DNA of 33,094 nucleotides from Marinobacter sp. (GCA_018066865.1 JAGPVT010000069.1:1-33094); one strand, 5' to 3'. Positions 15,439 through 24,851 are shown, counted from the first letter of the stretch. The notes: generated from the letters alone by a model not told the origin. Translations and numbers: made by a program.

Positions 15439-18400
15439 TCAGAAATCCCGGGTGTAGAAGATATCCAGAGAGGCTGCCAGTCCGCTGGCAGCTTCAAGGT
15501 AAAAGTACCTGCCCAGATCGTAACGTAGCGCCACCGTGCTGATCGGCTCAAAGATACCCACCCCGTAGCGGATACTGAGGTCCTCGCTCAGGTAACCGCT
15601 GGCGACAACCGATGTCTGGTCTCCGCTGCCTTCGGCCTCCAGCGTTAACTCGCGAATTCCAAAATCCTCGCCGATCTGACCGGTCACCTTATTAACCTGG
15701 GTCAGCCCCAGCGAGATGGCTGCCCGGCCCATCTGCCCGTCATCAGCCTGCCCTCCCGGTGCCCGACCCAGAATCACATAAGACAGCGCATCTGCCTGTG
15801 GCATATCCGGGCTGGAGAACACTTCAGTGGTGGGGGATTGAACCGGACCACTCAGGCGAATACCGGCGACAACCGTGTCCACCTGCCGAACAGCCTCAAT
15901 ATCCAGGTACGGCTGAACCAGGCTGCCAACGAATAGCAGGCGGGCACGGCGCAATTCAAGTTCCTGCCCATAAGCCTCGTATTGACCATTCACCAGCTGC
16001 AGGGTGCCCCGGGTATCCATGTCGTTACCGATCCTTAGGGTACCCTCCAGATCGCCCGTCACGCCGAACGCAACAAAACTCACCCGATCCTCGCCTACAA
16101 CAACCGTGACATCCATATCCAAAGTCCGGATCAGAGGCTCCTCCTGCTTTATTCCAACAATCACCTCATCTTCAGATACGGAAACAGCCTGCGCCGGCAG
16201 CCCCTCTATTTTTATATCACCACGAGGCACTTCGATTCGTCCCTCTACACTCAACTCACCTTCACGGAATGCGATGGTCAGATCTGGCGCCACCTCCAGA
16301 CGGGCGTATGGTTCCAGGCTGAATGGCAGCCTGTCACCGGTAATGCGAATCTCACCGCCTGGTGCATCCTGCCAGTCCACATTGCCCCGAATAAGAGTCT
16401 CGCTACGAGCGTTGCTGCTGATCCGGCCACGAATATCCGCGGAATAGCCGTCAAGCTCGACGCTGACAACCACCTCGTCCATGGGGAACGGCAGGCGAGG
16501 ATCCACTACCCGGCCGTTGATTAACGCAACTTCCCCACGCAATGCCGGCTTCATCAGAGGCCCGGAAATAGTGCCCTCGCCGTTTACCTCTCCGGCCACC
16601 TCCTCAAGCCCGGCAAACAAGCCCGCCAGAGCGATATCAAGACCTTCCAGCCTGAACCGACCCTCAATCGGGCGGCCTTCGGCCATCGGGTCCAGTGCCA
16701 TATCCACCGAGAGTCTGCCAAGCTCCGGGCCGGACAAGCGTACCGCAAGATCCGCCTTGTCAGGATTGAGATCCAATTCCGTAGTCAGTGTCTCGTAACT
16801 CAGGCTCTCCCACTCACCGTCCAAAAGCAGCTCAAATCTACCCGCACCGGCATCAAGCGTTATCCGGCCATTGGCGCCTTTATCGGTGGAAGTGAAGTCA
16901 ATTTCGCCGCTGATGCTTGAGTACCAACGCAGGGTCTCTGGCAAAATCGGAGCCAGAGCAGCGGCAGGAAAACTGTCAATACGGTAGGCGATACTCGGCG
17001 TGGGCAGAAGGGCTTGGTCGTCTGCACAAACAGAACTTTGCTGCCAGCGCCAACAGTGGGCCGCAAAACTGAGTTCGCCATTCTCTCTGTACGTTAGCCC
17101 GGCGGGAGATTCCAGCACCCAGTTTTGTTCCTGTCCGGGCACATCAATAAGGCCGCGCGTAACTTCACCTTGCCAGCTTGCCCAGGCTTCACCCGCAGAT
17201 CCCCGAAAAACCAGCTGCATCCCCGCCTCTTCGTGCTGCGCATCAATAGCAATTTCGTGGTCGCCCTGGGTGCCCTGAGCATTGACGTTGAGCGAATCGA
17301 TATTTTGCCCTGCAACAGTAATACCTTTGCTCTGTAGTTCGCTACTAAGTCGGAATCCCGAATCCAGCCGGGCATCGAGGCTCAGCGACTCCACGACCAG
17401 AAGGTCCTGCCAACGCAACCTATCGGCACTCGCCGTCAATTCACCAAGGGGGTCATCGGGTGTTCCTCTCAGCGTGAGCTGCAGGTCAGCCTGTCCGCCC
17501 AGTCCCGGCAGGATCTCTTCCGGATCGGGCAACTTGAGATCCAGGGTGGCCTGTAACGCCTTGCCCCATTTACCGCTGCCTTCGAGACGATTGTCTCCGA
17601 TAACCAACTTCAGTTCAGGGACAACCCAATCACCGGTCAACGTATCAATCCGGCCCGCAATCACCGTAGGACTGGACCGCCACTGGCCCTCCAGGTCCCA
17701 GCTGGCCTGCATTGCCGGAACCGGCCCGTCAGTAAGTTCTCCCTCTGAAGTCACCTGGCCACTGAGCTTGGCCTCAAGCACCGGCACCCAGTACCCGGGG
17801 TTGAAATCTTCGAGCTCAAGAGCCGCTTGCCAGCTCAGCGGACCGGAGAACCTCACGGCACCCTCACCCGAGAGAGAACCTGCGCCCGTTACCGCTGAAA
17901 GCTCTGTCACTTTGGCCTGGCTGGCATCACCATCAATGACCGCAGACAACTCTGCGTTGCCTTGGGGGCCGTCTACTTCGGCAGTCAGGCTGGCGTGATA
18001 ACGCTCTTCTCGCCAGGACACCTCGCCATCCAGCTTGCGAATCGCAACAGGCGGCGCGTCCATCCCGGGCACAAGCGAATGCCACGGGAACTGTCGCAAC
18101 TGCAACTCCGCCTCCGCACTAAGGCCATCCCGCCATTGCGTATTACCGGTGACGACCAACGTTTTAGGTGACTCGCCTGCCTTGTCTTTCTCAGCCTGAT
18201 TCTTGGCGGAGAGCTTCAGCCGGATATCCCGGGCGCCGGTGGTTGTAACCAAGCCCGCAAGTGTTAGCTCAACCGGCCCTTCAGTGCCCGGCAGTGTGGC
18301 CTGCCCTTCGGTACTAAATCCGTTTTGCAGGCTGCCCTTGGCCTCCACAAACCAGTTTTTCAGCACCAGAGTTTCCGGTACTGCTTCTGCAGCTTTGAAC

Positions 18401-19164
18401 GTTTTGGAGGTAACCCGCAAGCGTGCCGGCAGGTTCGACGCCAGCGGCTCTACTTTACCTTCCAGCGCGGCGTCAAGATAACCACGGCTCTGGCCCACAA
18501 GCGCCAGCTCCCGAACGCTGCCTGAAAGCGCCAGATCCATTGTCCAGGTATCGCCATAGGGCGGCGGCAAAACAGCACTCACCTCGAGATTAACCGGCCA
18601 GTCCCGTCGCGTCTCCACGCGGCCAGATGCCACTACGGTATAATCATCAAGCTGATAGTAGGCCCGCTCAAGTTTCCAGTCGGTCCCGGAACCACTCGCG
18701 TCAAGCTCAAACCTGTCCCATACCTTGCTACCGTTGAAGGTGAATGTGCCCAACCTTACATCGGTGACTCTCAGCCCCAGTGGTAACTCAACCCCGGGCA
18801 GGCTGATATCCCCGACCGGGCCTTGTTCTTCTGCAGACGGCTGTACGTTAACGTCCAACTGTTCCAGATGCAGGGTCTCCAGGCAGAGCTGCAGGTCAAA
18901 AAGACAGGACGGCGACCAGTCTATGAGCGGAGCTTCCACCACCACGTCGACACCGTAACCTCGCCACTGAAGGCGATCCGCCTGCCAGGTTCCAAACAGC
19001 GAGCCTTGATCGTTGGATACTTCCAGCCCGGGTATCTGATCAATCACCCAAGCCGTTCCTGTCTCGGATCGCAGCGCCAGCAAGATCGCCGAGACCAGAA
19101 CAACAGGCAAAAGTACGAGTAGCCCGAGAAGCAGCAGCAACCAGAACCGGATACGCCCCGTCAT
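15439..19164 (-). CDS. tamB: TamB, inner-membrane-anchored bridging protein of the TAM complex
   Basis: AsmA-like protein that spans the periplasm from the inner membrane to TamA and is implicated in outer-membrane protein assembly and phospholipid transport. The 1241-aa product has an N-terminal anchor helix (FWLLLLLGLLVLLPVVLVSA), a long beta-rich groove region, and the C-terminal TamB/DUF490 domain (last about 330 residues, including RGTLQLVNGQYEAYGQELEL and DALSYVILGRAPGG). The last residue is F, as in many outer-membrane-associated proteins. I chose ATG 19164 because it overlaps the tamA stop by 4 bp (ATGA); a longer in-frame version would run far into tamA. Confidence 0.93.
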   Translation of the reverse strand: MTGRIRFWLLLLLGLLVLLPVVLVSAILLALRSETGTAWVIDQIPGLEVSNDQGSLFGTWQADRLQWRGYGVDVVVEAPLIDWSPSCLFDLQLCLETLHLEQLDVNVQPSAEEQGPVGDISLPGVELPLGLRVTDVRLGTFTFNGSKVWDRFELDASGSGTDWKLERAYYQLDDYTVVASGRVETRRDWPVNLEVSAVLPPPYGDTWTMDLALSGSVRELALVGQSRGYLDAALEGKVEPLASNLPARLRVTSKTFKAAEAVPETLVLKNWFVEAKGSLQNGFSTEGQATLPGTEGPVELTLAGLVTTTGARDIRLKLSAKNQAEKDKAGESPKTLVVTGNTQWRDGLSAEAELQLRQFPWHSLVPGMDAPPVAIRKLDGEVSWREERYHASLTAEVDGPQGNAELSAVIDGDASQAKVTELSAVTGAGSLSGEGAVRFSGPLSWQAALELEDFNPGYWVPVLEAKLSGQVTSEGELTDGPVPAMQASWDLEGQWRSSPTVIAGRIDTLTGDWVVPELKLVIGDNRLEGSGKWGKALQATLDLKLPDPEEILPGLGGQADLQLTLRGTPDDPLGELTASADRLRWQDLLVVESLSLDARLDSGFRLSSELQSKGITVAGQNIDSLNVNAQGTQGDHEIAIDAQHEEAGMQLVFRGSAGEAWASWQGEVTRGLIDVPGQEQNWVLESPAGLTYRENGELSFAAHCWRWQQSSVCADDQALLPTPSIAYRIDSFPAAALAPILPETLRWYSSISGEIDFTSTDKGANGRITLDAGAGRFELLLDGEWESLSYETLTTELDLNPDKADLAVRLSGPELGRLSVDMALDPMAEGRPIEGRFRLEGLDIALAGLFAGLEEVAGEVNGEGTISGPLMKPALRGEVALINGRVVDPRLPFPMDEVVVSVELDGYSADIRGRISSNARSETLIRGNVDWQDAPGGEIRITGDRLPFSLEPYARLEVAPDLTIAFREGELSVEGRIEVPRGDIKIEGLPAQAVSVSEDEVIVGIKQEEPLIRTLDMDVTVVVGEDRVSFVAFGVTGDLEGTLRIGNDMDTRGTLQLVNGQYEAYGQELELRRARLLFVGSLVQPYLDIEAVRQVDTVVAGIRLSGPVQSPTTEVFSSPDMPQADALSYVILGRAPGGQADDGQMGRAAISLGLTQVNKVTGQIGEDFGIRELTLEAEGSGDQTSVVASGYLSEDLSIRYGVGIFEPISTVALRYDLGRYFYLEAASGLAASLDIFYTRDF

Positions 19165-20915
19165 AACTCTGGCCCCATTGAAAAGTGGATCCGCCACTCG
19201 CCGCCAAGCTCTGTGTCCAGGCCTTTGGCAATGTCCAGGCGCAAAGGCCCAAGCGGACTTATCCAACGAATACCGACGCCCACACCTGTGGCCAAGGGGT
19301 CGAACAGATCGTTAACGGCGTTGCCGTGGTCTATAAACATTGCGGAACGCCATCTGTCAGCAAACTGGTACTGGTATTCGGCACTGCCTACCAACGTGTA
19401 TCGCCCGCCGACCGGAACACCATTGTCATTCTCCGGCGATAAAGACTGATAGGCATAACCGCGCACACTCTGGTCACCACCAGCAAAGAAACGCAGGGAT
19501 GGCGGTACGTCTTCAAACCGGTTTGTCCCCACGCCGCCAATCTGAACGCGGGACAGGAAGCGGTGCCTGCCGCCAAGTGTGAACAGCCCCCTGGCAATGG
19601 CGTTCACATGCAGAATATCCACACTCGACAACGCCGCCCTGTGGGAACCGCTCACATCAATCTGTAAACGGTAACCCTTGGAGGGATCCAACGGCGAATC
19701 AGCGTGTAGTTTGGAATAACCCACACCTGGAAGCAGCAGTGAACTTGTCCCTTTTTCATCATCACCAATATTGTAGCGCTCGCCATCCCAGCGTATTGAC
19801 AACACCTGCAGCCAGCCACTATCCAGCTGGTGCTGCCACTGCTGCCCAAACGTCAACAGCTCCGATTCAACGTTCTCGATATCTTCGCGCTGATAACCTG
19901 CCGTTAACCGGATCGCATCTGTCATGGGTGGATCCAGCGGCAGTTCATACCAGGTACTGATGTTCTGCCTGGGCCCGGAAAGCTCTGTTTCAGCCCCGCG
20001 TTTGTGCCCCATCGGGTTGATCCAGTGCTCCCGCCAAGTGCCACGGAAACGCGGCCCGACATCCGTGGAAAACCCGAGGCCAGCGGCTAAAGACCGGGGA
20101 TCTCTTCGGGTCAGCCCTATTCGCACCGGAATCACACCATTTTCAGCGCTCCCCGGCACAGCGTCTATGTCCACTCCCGAGAAATAACCACTGCCCAGGA
20201 GATCGCTGTTCAGCTTTGCAATTTCGTCCGCATGGTAGGGTATGCCCGGTTCAAAGGTTACGAACTCCTGAAGGAGGCGGCTTTCAAACCAGTGCCCTTC
20301 TTCAAAGGAGACCTCTCCCAGCCGATAGCGATCACCGCTTTCAAACACCAGAACAATATTAGCGCTCAGCGCTTCCGGATCCACTTCGAGGGTGCGGGTA
20401 ACAAGGCGACCGTCAAAATACCCGCGGCGCCGTGCCCGGGTCTGAAGTGTGTTCCGGAGGCTGGTGTAGTCACCATGGTTCAGAATATCGCCTTCGGCGG
20501 GGTGAACCGGCAGGTTATCTTTGAAGCGCGAGTCAGAGGCAGCAGGGCCACGGATTTCAATGGTTCGGGACTTGACCCGCACCGGATCACCCGGCGTAAT
20601 TTCAAGAACCAGCTTGGCCGTTTTTTCTGCGTCAGCTTCTTCAACCTTCCAGTCCACGACAGGGCTGTAATAGCCCAGCGCCCGCAGTGCCTTGCTGGCC
20701 TGGCTGACAGCAGTCGAGGCATAACGACGAAGATTGTCAGCACTTCGGCCCTTCACCTCGCCAATGAATGCCTCGGCATTTTTTTGGAGCCCCGGAAAAT
20801 CACCTTTCACACGGACTTCGACTTGCTCGGCCACGCTAGAGGATGACCACAGGAAGAGCAGCAGGCCCAGAAGCCGGATCCGGCCCGATTTCAAAATGTG
20901 ATCAAATGATTGCAT
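19161..20915 (-). CDS. tamA: TamA, outer-membrane Omp85-family protein
   Basis: Beta-barrel partner of TamB. The 584-aa product has a signal peptide (RLLGLLLFLWSSSSVAEQ), three POTRA-type domains over about residues 30-270, and a C-terminal Omp85 barrel. The barrel carries family motifs such as GVGYSKLHADSPLDPSKGYR, FFAGGDQSVRGYAYQSL (the conserved GGxxSVRGY loop) and GVGIRWISPLGPLRLDIA (the conserved SPxGPxR segment). It precedes tamB in an operon with a 4-bp overlap, the standard arrangement. No clear ribosome-binding site is seen before the ATG. Confidence 0.93.
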   Translation of the reverse strand: MQSFDHILKSGRIRLLGLLLFLWSSSSVAEQVEVRVKGDFPGLQKNAEAFIGEVKGRSADNLRRYASTAVSQASKALRALGYYSPVVDWKVEEADAEKTAKLVLEITPGDPVRVKSRTIEIRGPAASDSRFKDNLPVHPAEGDILNHGDYTSLRNTLQTRARRRGYFDGRLVTRTLEVDPEALSANIVLVFESGDRYRLGEVSFEEGHWFESRLLQEFVTFEPGIPYHADEIAKLNSDLLGSGYFSGVDIDAVPGSAENGVIPVRIGLTRRDPRSLAAGLGFSTDVGPRFRGTWREHWINPMGHKRGAETELSGPRQNISTWYELPLDPPMTDAIRLTAGYQREDIENVESELLTFGQQWQHQLDSGWLQVLSIRWDGERYNIGDDEKGTSSLLLPGVGYSKLHADSPLDPSKGYRLQIDVSGSHRAALSSVDILHVNAIARGLFTLGGRHRFLSRVQIGGVGTNRFEDVPPSLRFFAGGDQSVRGYAYQSLSPENDNGVPVGGRYTLVGSAEYQYQFADRWRSAMFIDHGNAVNDLFDPLATGVGVGIRWISPLGPLRLDIAKGLDTELGGEWRIHFSMGPEL

Positions 20916-21089
20916 CCGGAGGTTTCAGTGTTGGTCGTGATAAAGGTAGTTGTCGCTTAAGCGTGAGAGTTTAATACCAGCCGGTCAAGTTAATCTGCGC
21001 CCCTGACAAGTCGTCGGCCCGGTACAAATGCGCTAACCTGTCGAAAGATCTGCAACCGCTATTACACAACAGAGGACGGGTACCAGCGA

Positions 21090-22097
21090 ATGCTGAAAAT
21101 TAACCGCGAGAATCTGAAGTCCAGCCACCAGCTTATCTGGTTCATCATCGACTTCCTGATGCTGGGCTTGCTCATTATCAACCTCGCGTTCATTATCTGG
21201 GATTCCGCCTATAACTTCATCGCTATCCAGAACCTGCTAAAAGAGAACCTTCCGGCGTTTCAGGCCGCCTACCATCCGATACATGAAAACTTCATCTTGT
21301 ATGATGCGATGTTCGTAGCGGTCTTCCTATCAGAGTTTTTTGTGCGCTGGGGCTACGCAATCAGGGCCAAAGTGTACGACCGCTGGTATTTTTATCCTTT
21401 TATCCACTGGTACGATCTGGTGGGCTCCATCCCTGTAGGAAGCCTGCGATTCCTGAGAATTCTTCGGGTTATTTCCATAGTGTACCGCCTGCACCAGTAC
21501 AAGATAATCGATGTTACCGATACCGGAATTTTCCGTTTCGTAAACTTCTACTACGAAGCTTTCATGGAAGAACTGTCCGACCGTATCGTGGCCAAGGTAC
21601 TGAGCGGCGTGCAGCACGAAATAAAACTGGGCTCTCCTCTTTTTGAGAAAATCCAGAACGATATTCTGTACCCGCGACGAGAGATGTTGTCTGAATGGAT
21701 CTCCCAGCGAGTCGCCCAGGCGGCAAAGGAAGGTTATGTCCCCAACCGTGGTGCACTGAGAAGTTACCTGGAAGACAGGGTTGACCACGCGCTGAAACAG
21801 AACGTGGAACTGTCGCGGCTGAAATACCTGCCCGTTGTGGGCTCAACCATTCAGGAGACTCTTGAAGATGCGGTGGGTGATATTGTTGCCAACGTTATCC
21901 AACAGATTCTGGAAGACCTGGCCTCTTCTTCAAACCATGCGTTTATCGAAGACATAGTAAACGCCTTTATACGCGGGCCAGGTGAACCGGATACCGATGA
22001 AGGGCGAAACGAGGCACTGATTGCCCTGATCATCGAAGTTATTGATGCCATTAAAGGCCAGGTGAGGGTAAAGCGTTGGCGTGAGCAGCTTCCATAG
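21090..22097 (+). CDS. membrane protein with voltage-sensor-like N-terminus and no pore
   Basis: The 335-aa product has four predicted N-terminal membrane segments: about 14-38; 68-90, with acidic E82; 103-116, with D109; and an S4-like helix at about 117-134. The S4-like helix has R120, R123 and R126 spaced every third residue (SLRFLRILRVISIVYR). This resembles the voltage-sensor half of ion-transport proteins. No S5-pore-S6 follows; residues 140-335 are amphipathic and soluble-looking, with repeated charged helices. The channel-like relationship is inferred from pattern only; the family is otherwise unknown to me. It is divergent from tamA across 174 bp. GAGGA lies unusually far (about 13 nt) from the ATG. 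Confidence 0.6.
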   Translation: MLKINRENLKSSHQLIWFIIDFLMLGLLIINLAFIIWDSAYNFIAIQNLLKENLPAFQAAYHPIHENFILYDAMFVAVFLSEFFVRWGYAIRAKVYDRWYFYPFIHWYDLVGSIPVGSLRFLRILRVISIVYRLHQYKIIDVTDTGIFRFVNFYYEAFMEELSDRIVAKVLSGVQHEIKLGSPLFEKIQNDILYPRREMLSEWISQRVAQAAKEGYVPNRGALRSYLEDRVDHALKQNVELSRLKYLPVVGSTIQETLEDAVGDIVANVIQQILEDLASSSNHAFIEDIVNAFIRGPGEPDTDEGRNEALIALIIEVIDAIKGQVRVKRWREQLP

Positions 22098-22148
22098 GCC
22101 TGCTCCCGCTGGCCCGGAACTAAAAAAACAAAATCACAGAGACATCAA

Positions 22149-22301
22149 ATGGACGAACTGCACTACCAGCCAGCTTATCAGTGGATGGCCATGAGCGAGG
22201 TGCGGGAAAAGATGCTGGCCTGGCAGGATTTCAGGTTCCGAACGGATTCTGGAGTAACAAAAAACCCCAGTAATAGCTATTATTCTCATTGCAATCCTTA
22301 A
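22149..22301 (+). CDS. possible small protein (50 aa)
   Basis: Reading frame MDELHYQPAYQWMAMSEVRE and onward, rich in aromatic and acidic residues, 51 bp after the voltage-sensor-like gene. It has no strong ribosome-binding site and no recognisable family. The first 35 residues look protein-like, but the end runs into the AT-rich promoter region of the next gene. Listed as tentative. Confidence 0.25.
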   Translation: MDELHYQPAYQWMAMSEVREKMLAWQDFRFRTDSGVTKNPSNSYYSHCNP

Positions 22302-22316
22302 ACATTCATCTATTAT
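22289..22316 (+). promoter_or_regulatory. sigma-70-like promoter of the RIC-like gene
   Basis: TTGCAA (22289-22294), a 16-bp spacer and TATTAT (22311-22316) in an AT-rich stretch, about 30 bp before the ATG at 22346. No clear FNR or NsrR operator was recognised. Confidence 0.4.
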
Positions 22317-22345
22317 ACTATTTAACAGTAGATGGGAGGTGTGCC

Positions 22346-23017
22346 ATGAGATACCAAAGCGTTCTTGGAAACTGCAACGAAACCACCATTGGCGGCATGA
22401 TCAAACAGTGCCCTGAAACATACACAGTGTTTCAGAGCTACAGCCTCGATGTGAGCACTGATCGCGACAAAACCGTGCAGGAGGCTGCAGCGCAAGCGGG
22501 AGTACCAGGAAAAACTCTGTGCAGGCAGCTCTTCGATGTGTGTCTGGAGCACAAACCGCTGGAGGATATGGAAACAGACACGTTACTGGAACTCCTGCAC
22601 ACAGAGTATGACGCCGCTCACCTTGAACAACTGCCTGCATTGCATCGGCTGGCCAGGAAAATCGAGGCCGTGCACAGGGCCAGCCCGGACGTACCCCAGG
22701 GAATTACTCGCGCGGTAAAGCAACTCGAGCAAACTCTGACCGATCACATCAAACGGGAAGAAGCCCATGTACTCTCCCGCATGGAGCACGATAAGCCCCC
22801 AATGCCGGAAACACCCATTGGTCAGATGAATGAAGAGCACGATGCTATCAAATTGCAACTTCGGGGGCTGAGAGAATTAACCAATCACTACAAAGCCCCG
22901 GAAGCCGCCTGTCGTTCCTGGCGCAGGCTGTATGATGAACTGAAAAGCCTGGACTTCAGTATATCGGAGCAGATCTATCTCGAGCGCGATATCCTGTTCC
23001 CACGGTTTCAGTTCTGA
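22346..23017 (+). CDS. divergent RIC/YtfE-like hemerythrin-domain protein
   Basis: RIC (YtfE/ScdA) proteins are di-iron hemerythrin-like proteins that repair damaged Fe-S clusters after nitrosative stress. The 223-aa product aligns along its length with E. coli YtfE as I recall it. H92, H134, E138, H165 and E213 correspond to di-iron ligands, and EQLPAL and DILFPR are shared. Two features differ. The N-terminal CCGG motif is replaced by ST in YSLDVSTDRDKTV, and the ligand corresponding to YtfE H204 is Q209 (EQIYLERDILFPR). The start at 22346 has GGGAGG 6 nt upstream; a longer in-frame start lies in the promoter. A canonical repair function is doubtful. Confidence 0.75.
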   Translation: MRYQSVLGNCNETTIGGMIKQCPETYTVFQSYSLDVSTDRDKTVQEAAAQAGVPGKTLCRQLFDVCLEHKPLEDMETDTLLELLHTEYDAAHLEQLPALHRLARKIEAVHRASPDVPQGITRAVKQLEQTLTDHIKREEAHVLSRMEHDKPPMPETPIGQMNEEHDAIKLQLRGLRELTNHYKAPEAACRSWRRLYDELKSLDFSISEQIYLERDILFPRFQF

Positions 23018-23127
23018 GGTTCGACTCGCACAAAAACATTTGTATCAATCAGATAGAATCGCTCCCGAATAGCGCTACCAGCCTTGGTCGCGTTATTCGG
23101 AAGTTTCCGATTTCACCGTTTAACGGC

Positions 23128-23346
23128 TTATTCATTTCTTGAAATGTAAGACTTATAAACAATAAGCGAAGCGTTCAGGCTGTCTGCGTAAGCTGCGCCA
23201 TACTGATTACCGCCAGATTCCGCCTCACGAAGCGCTGCGGTATATTGCCGAAAACCTTGCTGTGCAAACGCCAAGGCAGCGGGTACACCATCCCTACCTG
23301 CTACAAAGGCAAGACGTTCGCACTCTCTGGTTTCTGCGTCACTCAT
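23128..23346 (-). CDS. small hypothetical protein (72 aa)
   Basis: The 72-aa product begins MSDAETRECERLAFVAGRDG and contains a helical Ala-rich region (VPAALAFAQQGFRQYTAALR). It has no signal peptide or membrane helix. AAGGGG lies 6 nt before the ATG, a good ribosome-binding site. It does not belong to a family I recognise. It stands alone on the minus strand between two plus-strand genes; the 110-bp and 239-bp flanks show no other gene I can support. Confidence 0.5.
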   Translation of the reverse strand: MSDAETRECERLAFVAGRDGVPAALAFAQQGFRQYTAALREAESGGNQYGAAYADSLNASLIVYKSYISRNE

Positions 23347-23585
23347 AATGCCCCTTGCGCGCGATCCGGTTCATTTCAATGGTTGGTGCAACATAGCCAG
23401 CGTGCGCTTTTGTTCCACAATACCAACTCTGACCAAAAAATCATCAAAAACACCGCTGGCTTCACTTGCAGTGGTTTCCCGTATCCGGGTCGGTGATTGC
23501 GGCGGCTTGAACCTTCATCCTTGCATACCGGGAATGTATAGGTGCTTAATGAAGACTGGTTCCCGGAACAGCGAGCAATTAACCA

Positions 23586-24788
23586 ATGGATTACCGCACC
23601 TACCGCGAAAAACTGCAGAGCCAGTTCCCCGAGCCCGTACTGGCATTCGAGCCGGATGAATACGAGGCACGACTCGCCTCGGTTCGCCTGGGAATGGCTA
23701 AAGCCGGGCTTGACCTGTTACTGCTAACCGAAGCTGGAGAGCTGTGCTATCTCACTGGGTACACCACCTTCGAGGTTTCAGTTCAGTGCGTACTTCTTGT
23801 GGCGGCCGATCGAACCGTACTGTTCGTGCCGGCCATAGAAATCGGTCCTGCCGTGTATCTGAGCCGCGTGGACGAAGTTATCGGCTACCCATGGCAGGCT
23901 CCCGAGGCGGTAGGTAGCGAGCTGGCCGCGCAGGTGCGCCGCACGGCAGGCACCCCGGCGCCAAGGATCGGCTTTAGCCCTTGGGCGGGGTCCTTCCGAC
24001 CGGGGTTGCTTATGGCTCTCAAGAACGAACTGGACGCAGCCAGGTTTGTCGATTTCGGCACGCTGATTGATCGTGTTCGTCTGGTGAAGTCCCCCGCCGA
24101 AATGATCTATTTGGCCGAAAGCGCCGCTATCACCGGTGCCGGCCTGGACGCGGCAGCAACAGTGATACGAGAGGGCGTGGTCGACCATGAAATCGCCCGT
24201 GCCGGTGCCAGTTCCATGCTGGGGGCAGGCAGCGAATTTATGAGCATGCAACCGATTGTGACAACCGGCGCTCGCAGCGGCATCATTCATACCAATCATG
24301 CCGGTTATAAAGTTGCACGCGGTGATGTGGTGTTCACCGAATTCGGTGCAGTTCGCCGCCGCTATACCGCGCCGATGATGCGCACCGCCGTAGTCGGTGA
24401 GGCTTCGGCCGAAATCCGTGAATTCCATGGGGTGTGTCTTGACGTCCTCGAAGCGGTGATGTCGGCCGCGCGAGCCGGTTCAAGTTTTGCCTCGGCAGCC
24501 CGCGCCGGCGAAGCAGCACTGGCGCCAATCGTCGATCGTGCCTTTTTCTCCGGCGTGTTTGGCTATCCGGTTGGCGCGGCATTTCCACCATCCTGGGTCG
24601 CCGGTTCGATGTTCATAGCCACCGATAACGAAGCAATGCTGGAGGAAAACATGGTGTTTCATTTGCCGATCTGCCTGCGCAAGCCAGGCGAGTTTGGCGT
24701 CGGTTTCAGTGAAACGGTGCGTATCACAGCGGCAGGGGCCGAACGGATTACCGCCAACACACTGTCTCTTGAAGAGATTTTTTTATAA
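23586..24788 (+). CDS. M24-family creatinase/ectoine-hydrolase-like hydrolase
   Basis: The 400-aa pita-bread-fold protein has an N-terminal creatinase_N domain (EARLASVRLGMAKAGLDLLL, LCYLTGYTTFE) and a C-terminal M24 domain (RLVKSPAEMIYLAESAAITG, GDVVFTEFGAVRRRYTAPMM). Metalloenzyme ligands are mostly replaced. The first Asp is E in TEFG, the second is P in TAPMMRT and the His is Y in GYPVG; the final E in FSETVRIT remains. GYxxG followed by PPSW is typical of the non-metal creatinase/ectoine-hydrolase (DoeA-like) branch. It probably hydrolyses an amide or cyclic amidine rather than an Xaa-Pro peptide. It is convergent with the PLP-enzyme gene; the start has only a weak ribosome-binding site. 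Confidence 0.75.
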   Translation: MDYRTYREKLQSQFPEPVLAFEPDEYEARLASVRLGMAKAGLDLLLLTEAGELCYLTGYTTFEVSVQCVLLVAADRTVLFVPAIEIGPAVYLSRVDEVIGYPWQAPEAVGSELAAQVRRTAGTPAPRIGFSPWAGSFRPGLLMALKNELDAARFVDFGTLIDRVRLVKSPAEMIYLAESAAITGAGLDAAATVIREGVVDHEIARAGASSMLGAGSEFMSMQPIVTTGARSGIIHTNHAGYKVARGDVVFTEFGAVRRRYTAPMMRTAVVGEASAEIREFHGVCLDVLEAVMSAARAGSSFASAARAGEAALAPIVDRAFFSGVFGYPVGAAFPPSWVAGSMFIATDNEAMLEENMVFHLPICLRKPGEFGVGFSETVRITAAGAERITANTLSLEEIFL

Positions 24789-24796
24789 TCAGGGGC

Positions 24797-24828
24797 ACAT
24801 TCAGCCCGCTATGCAGCGGGCTAAATGT
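24797..24828. terminator. hairpin between convergent genes, possible bidirectional terminator
   Basis: A 14-bp inverted repeat (ACATTCAGCCCGCT / AGCGGGCTAAATGT, one mismatch) with a 4-nt ATGC loop lies between the M24 gene and the PLP-enzyme gene. There is no clear T run on either side, so intrinsic termination is plausible but not certain. Confidence 0.45.
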
Positions 24829-24851
24829 AACTGAGGAAGAAAAGCGGCTCG

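Noticed and set aside
17282..17998. Long plus-strand open frame (238 codons) opposite tamB
   Set aside because: Low-complexity Ser/Pro/Arg composition with no ribosome-binding site; the opposite strand carries clear TamB sequence.
23368..23500. Minus-strand open frame of about 44 codons upstream of the small hypothetical gene
   Set aside because: No start codon, no ribosome-binding site and no recognisable family.
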